Assembly: GCA_030598905.1 (NCBI GenBank)
Contig: JAUVPA010000073.1
Coordinates: forward strand, 1-8,319
Source of the DNA: Acidimicrobiia bacterium
GTDB taxonomy: Bacteria > Actinomycetota > Acidimicrobiia > Spongiisociales > UBA5794
DNA length: 8,319 nucleotides
Direction: 5' to 3'
Positions 7,034 through 8,319 of the stretch are shown here, piece by piece; positions within the stretch are counted from its first letter, which is position 1; each line of letters opens with the position of its first letter. The translations under genes were made by a program, and so were the position numbers. A model generated the notes under the pieces. That model was not told where the DNA came from, did not search any database, and saw nothing but the letters and a program-made list of their open reading frames with translations.

Positions 7034-7088
7034 GGGTTGTGTTTTGGGGGAAGCGCCCGGGAGGCCAGTTCATTCCCAGAGGTTGGCG

Positions 7089-7094
7089 TAGCCT
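7089..7094 (+). promoter_or_regulatory. Possible -10 box of a near-leaderless transcript
   Basis: TAGCCT lies 10 nt before ATG 7105, and no ribosome site precedes that ATG. The TAnnnT pattern at this distance is what leaderless actinobacterial genes often show. No convincing -35 box is present. Confidence 0.35.
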
Positions 7095-7104
7095 GCTCTC
7101 CTCC

Positions 7105-7599
7105 ATGGAACTCGCACAGCCCCGGATCGATCCGACCGCGTTCGTTGCCCCGACCGCAACCGTGCTCGGTGATGTGTCTCTGGAATCACACACCGTTGTG
7201 ATGTTCGGAGCAGTTCTGCGATCCGAAGAGGACAGAATCACAGTCGGCGAACGCACCAACGTCCAAGACAACGCCGTGCTCCACACAGACGCAGGATCTC
7301 CCTGCGCGGTGGGTGCTTCGGTGACGATCGGCCACAGCGCCGTGGTCCACGGTGCGACCGTGGGCGATCACTGCCTCATCGGGATCGGAGCTGTGGTGCT
7401 CAACGGATCGGCCATGGGAGAGGGAGCCTGGATCGCCGCCGGCTCAGTGCTTCCCGAGGGTCACCGCATTCCCGATTGGACGCTGGCCGTCGGATCGCCG
7501 GCCCGCATCGTTCGTGAATTGACCCCGGACGAGATCGAACGCCAGAGCCACGGCGTCGAGACCTACCAGCAACTGGCAGCGCGGTACCGCCAGCTGTAG
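7105..7599 (+). CDS. Gamma-class carbonic anhydrase-like hexapeptide-repeat protein
   Basis: This 164-residue protein has the left-handed beta-helix pattern of gamma carbonic anhydrases and YrdA/PaaY relatives: repeated [LIV]-G-x-x-x hexapeptides from about residue 14 to 120, then a C-terminal helix with PDEIERQSHGVETYQQLAARYRQ (140-162). The three expected zinc ligands are present as His60 (AVLHTD), His77 and His82 (GHSAVVHG), with Gln54/Asp55 in TNVQDN and Arg39 before the active-site turn. The usual RGD at 39-41 reads RSE. It would form a cytoplasmic trimer with metal at subunit interfaces; CO2 hydration is likely but unproven, since many homologues lack measurable activity. ATG 7105 is the start; the frame is open far upstream but overlaps the opposite-strand DUF5996 gene. 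A hairpin follows the stop within 5 nt. Confidence 0.88.
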   Translation: MELAQPRIDPTAFVAPTATVLGDVSLESHTVVMFGAVLRSEEDRITVGERTNVQDNAVLHTDAGSPCAVGASVTIGHSAVVHGATVGDHCLIGIGAVVLNGSAMGEGAWIAAGSVLPEGHRIPDWTLAVGSPARIVRELTPDEIERQSHGVETYQQLAARYRQL

Positions 7600-7603
7600 T
7601 CCC

Positions 7604-7654
7604 CGTCGCTCGTGCTTACACGACCAATACTTCGTCGCCTAAGCACGAGCGACG
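7604..7654. repeat. 15-bp inverted repeat just after the carbonic anhydrase-like gene (terminator or REP-like element)
   Basis: CGTCGCTCGTGCTTA (7604-7618) pairs perfectly with TAAGCACGAGCGACG (7640-7654) around a 21-nt loop that contains a smaller CGAC/GTCG stem. It begins 5 nt after the stop codon. There is no T tract, so it may be a rho-assisted terminator, an mRNA 3' stabiliser or a dispersed palindromic repeat. Confidence 0.75.
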
Positions 7655-7675
7655 CGATGGTTACCCTCTGGGGCC

Positions 7676-7700
7676 CGGGCCCGTAGCTCAGTTGGTTAGA
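7676..7700 (+). pseudogene. 5' fragment of a tRNA gene (direct repeat of the start of the downstream tRNA)
   Basis: These 25 bases are identical to 7822-7846: one base plus the acceptor strand GGGCCCG, TA, the D-stem GCTC, and the D-loop as far as TTAGA. The match stops abruptly there, and no matching anticodon arm, T arm or 3' acceptor strand follows, so it is not a functional tRNA by itself. It is either an attachment-site-like duplication or the relic of a tandem tRNA copy. Confidence 0.8.
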
Positions 7701-7770
7701 TGAGGTGTCATCGAGCAAGCGAAGCACCCCACCAAACAACACGAGCACAGCGCAGCTCGAAGACACCTCA
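7701..7770. repeat. Small element bounded by 16-bp inverted repeats, abutting the tRNA fragment
   Basis: TGAGGTGTCATCGAGC (7701-7716) is the inverse of GCTCGAAGACACCTCA (7755-7770) with one mismatch. The inner 38 bp are purine/cytosine-rich with no open reading frame. The left arm starts at the exact base where homology to the tRNA ends, so its edge coincides with a breakpoint. Confidence 0.7.
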
Positions 7771-7771
7771 A

Positions 7772-7796
7772 ATCGGACGGATGAGTCCGATGCTCT
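7772..7796. repeat. Hairpin carrying an inverted copy of the tRNA anticodon-arm sequence
   Basis: ATCGGAC (7772-7778) pairs with GTCCGAT (7785-7791) over a 6-nt loop. In addition, 7781-7796 is the perfect reverse complement of AGAGCATCGGACTCAT in the downstream tRNA (7844-7859). The segment can therefore fold locally or pair with the tRNA, but not both. Confidence 0.75.
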
Positions 7797-7822
7797 CTGG
7801 CCAGGTACGCTCACTTGAATTC

Positions 7823-7899
7823 GGGCCCGTAGCTCAGTTGGTTAGAGCATCGGACTCATAATCCGCTGGTCCCAGGTTCGAGTCCTGGCGGGCCCACCA
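7823..7899 (+). tRNA. tRNA with CAU anticodon (elongator Met, or Ile2 read after lysidine modification)
   Basis: It forms a complete cloverleaf: acceptor GGGCCCG (7823-7829) with CGGGCCC (7889-7895), D-stem GCTC/GAGC, anticodon loop CTCATAA with CAT at 7857-7859, T-arm CCAGG/CCTGG around TTCGAGT (7872-7888), discriminator A7896 and an encoded CCA. The top anticodon-stem pair is a U-C mismatch. The GG-G-CCC acceptor and CTGGTC variable region look more like bacterial tRNA-Ile(CAU) than elongator Met, whose acceptor usually starts GGC, but I cannot settle this. It is not an initiator: the acceptor begins with a G-C pair rather than the mismatch of initiator tRNAs. TACGCT at 7806-7811 might be its -10 box. 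Confidence 0.93.
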
Positions 7900-7901
7900 G
7901 G

Positions 7902-7926
7902 GAACCCCTTGCACACCAAGGGGTTC
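7902..7926 (+). terminator. Hairpin after the tRNA, likely terminator
   Basis: GAACCCCTTG (7902-7911) pairs perfectly with CAAGGGGTTC (7917-7926) over the loop CACAC, 2 nt after the encoded CCA. The following TCCTGC is only weakly T-rich. The position suggests the end of the tRNA transcript and a 3' boundary for processing. Confidence 0.7.
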
Positions 7927-7941
7927 TCCTGCACCGAGAGC

Positions 7942-7986
7942 GTTGCCCCGCCGGGCAACAAGGCCGTTTGCAACCATCTTGCAACC
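7942..7986. repeat. Short hairpin and tandem octamers between the tRNA and the IS remnant
   Basis: GTTGCCC (7942-7948) pairs with GGGCAAC (7953-7959) over a 4-nt loop. Then TTGCAACC occurs twice, at 7968-7975 and 7979-7986, spaced 11 bp apart (one helical turn). The second copy ends where the transposase remnant stops. Such repeats beside a tRNA could be remains of an integrase arm-site region, but no integrase gene is present. Confidence 0.5.
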
Positions 7987-8319
7987 TAACCCAGCTTGTC
8001 CTCCACTCCCCCCCGTTGCGCGGGTTTGGTGCCGTGTTTGCAGCGGGGGGGGCGGCGCGCGCGCGGCCCCGCCGCCAGATCGGCTCGATGCGCCCGATAC
8101 GTGTCGCGACCCCCGTTACGAGCCACCTCCCTAGACACCGTCGACACCGCCCGCCCCAACCGACCCGCAATCACCCGCAGCGAGTCACCCTACGCCACGC
8201 CTCGAGAGATCTCCTCCCGCTCAACAAGCGTCAAGTGCCGCTCCGCTCGTCGCCGCGGTAGAGGACGCACCCCACCAGCATCCTCAAACAACCTCCGAAT
8301 CGACGACCCCGTTCCTGCC
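7986..8319 (-). pseudogene. IS30-family transposase remnant, truncated at both ends, with an internal stop
   Basis: Read leftward from the right edge, one frame gives RRLFEDAGGVRP, then HLTLVEREEISRGVA, a TAG at 8192-8190, then GDSLRVIAGRLGRAVSTVSR, EVARNGGRDTYRAHRADLAAG and RARRPPRCKHG. This is the N-terminal helix-turn-helix region of IS30 transposases, including the typical (L/E)REEI, STVSRE and RNGG motifs. Homology fades through VEDKLG to a TAG at 7988-7986, well before the DDE catalytic domain, so the enzyme is inactive. The 8-G run at 8045-8052 is a place where a frameshift or sequencing error is possible. The gene continues beyond the window. No IS terminal inverted repeat is seen at the left boundary, so the break is a deletion or recombination junction, not a true IS end. 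Confidence 0.85.

Noticed and set aside
7774..7795. TGAGTCCGATG resembles part of a hammerhead ribozyme core (CTGATGAGTCCG).
   Set aside because: The required GAAA strand and the three-way stem arrangement are absent. The match comes from the antisense copy of the tRNA anticodon arm.
7600..7930. CRISPR array suggested by several short repeats and hairpins.
   Set aside because: The repeats differ from each other, spacing is irregular, and there are no cas genes or uniform spacers.
7856..8170. Minus-strand frame ending in GPPGLEPGTSGL across the tRNA.
   Set aside because: This peptide is the well-known false product of tRNA antisense sequence; the frame runs over the tRNA and the IS remnant in the wrong frame.

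Overview
The window is GC-rich, densely packed bacterial chromosome that most resembles an actinobacterium. The reasons are the GTG starts, GTGA stop/start overlaps, at least one apparently leaderless gene, an Abhydrolase_9-type hydrolase, a CtpE-like P-type ATPase and a DUF5996-like protein. Species cannot be fixed from the sequence; a deep-branching actinobacterial lineage such as Acidimicrobiia is a guess.

Layout. (1) Positions 1-977, plus strand: the catalytic C-terminal part of a membrane-anchored alpha/beta hydrolase cut by the left edge. (2) Positions 1030-5406, minus strand: a three-gene operon read as inorganic pyrophosphatase, CtpE-like cation P-type ATPase, then a PlsC/Gat-type acyltransferase with membrane helices, with a 10-nt gap and a 4-nt overlap. 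(3) Positions 5485-6119, plus strand: a PadR-family regulator followed, with a 4-nt overlap, by a 76-residue Gly/Met/Cys-rich coiled-coil protein, ending at a strong hairpin terminator. Between (2) and (3) lies a perfect 26-bp palindrome whose two arms carry TTGACA -35 boxes pointing in opposite directions. This suggests that one PadR-type operator controls both transcription units. (4) Positions 6199-7023, minus: a DUF5996-like protein. (5) Positions 7105-7599, plus: a gamma-class carbonic anhydrase-like hexapeptide protein with all three zinc histidines. (6) Positions 7600-8319: a rearranged tRNA locus. It holds a hairpin, a 5' tRNA fragment, a 16-bp inverted-repeat element, an inverted copy of the tRNA anticodon-arm sequence, an intact CAU-anticodon tRNA, a hairpin terminator, and a decayed IS30-type transposase running off the right edge.

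How the genes may work together. The pyrophosphatase hydrolyses PPi released by biosynthesis, including lipid activation. The acyltransferase makes phospholipid precursors, and the ATPase probably moves Ca2+ or another divalent cation across the membrane. The divergent PadR plus the small Cys/Met/His-bearing protein could sense a metal or envelope stress and set expression of both sides; this is inference from layout only. The two most interesting items are the shared palindromic operator/promoter with its small-protein operon, and the tRNA locus with a duplicated 5' half and a segment complementary to the tRNA's own anticodon arm.
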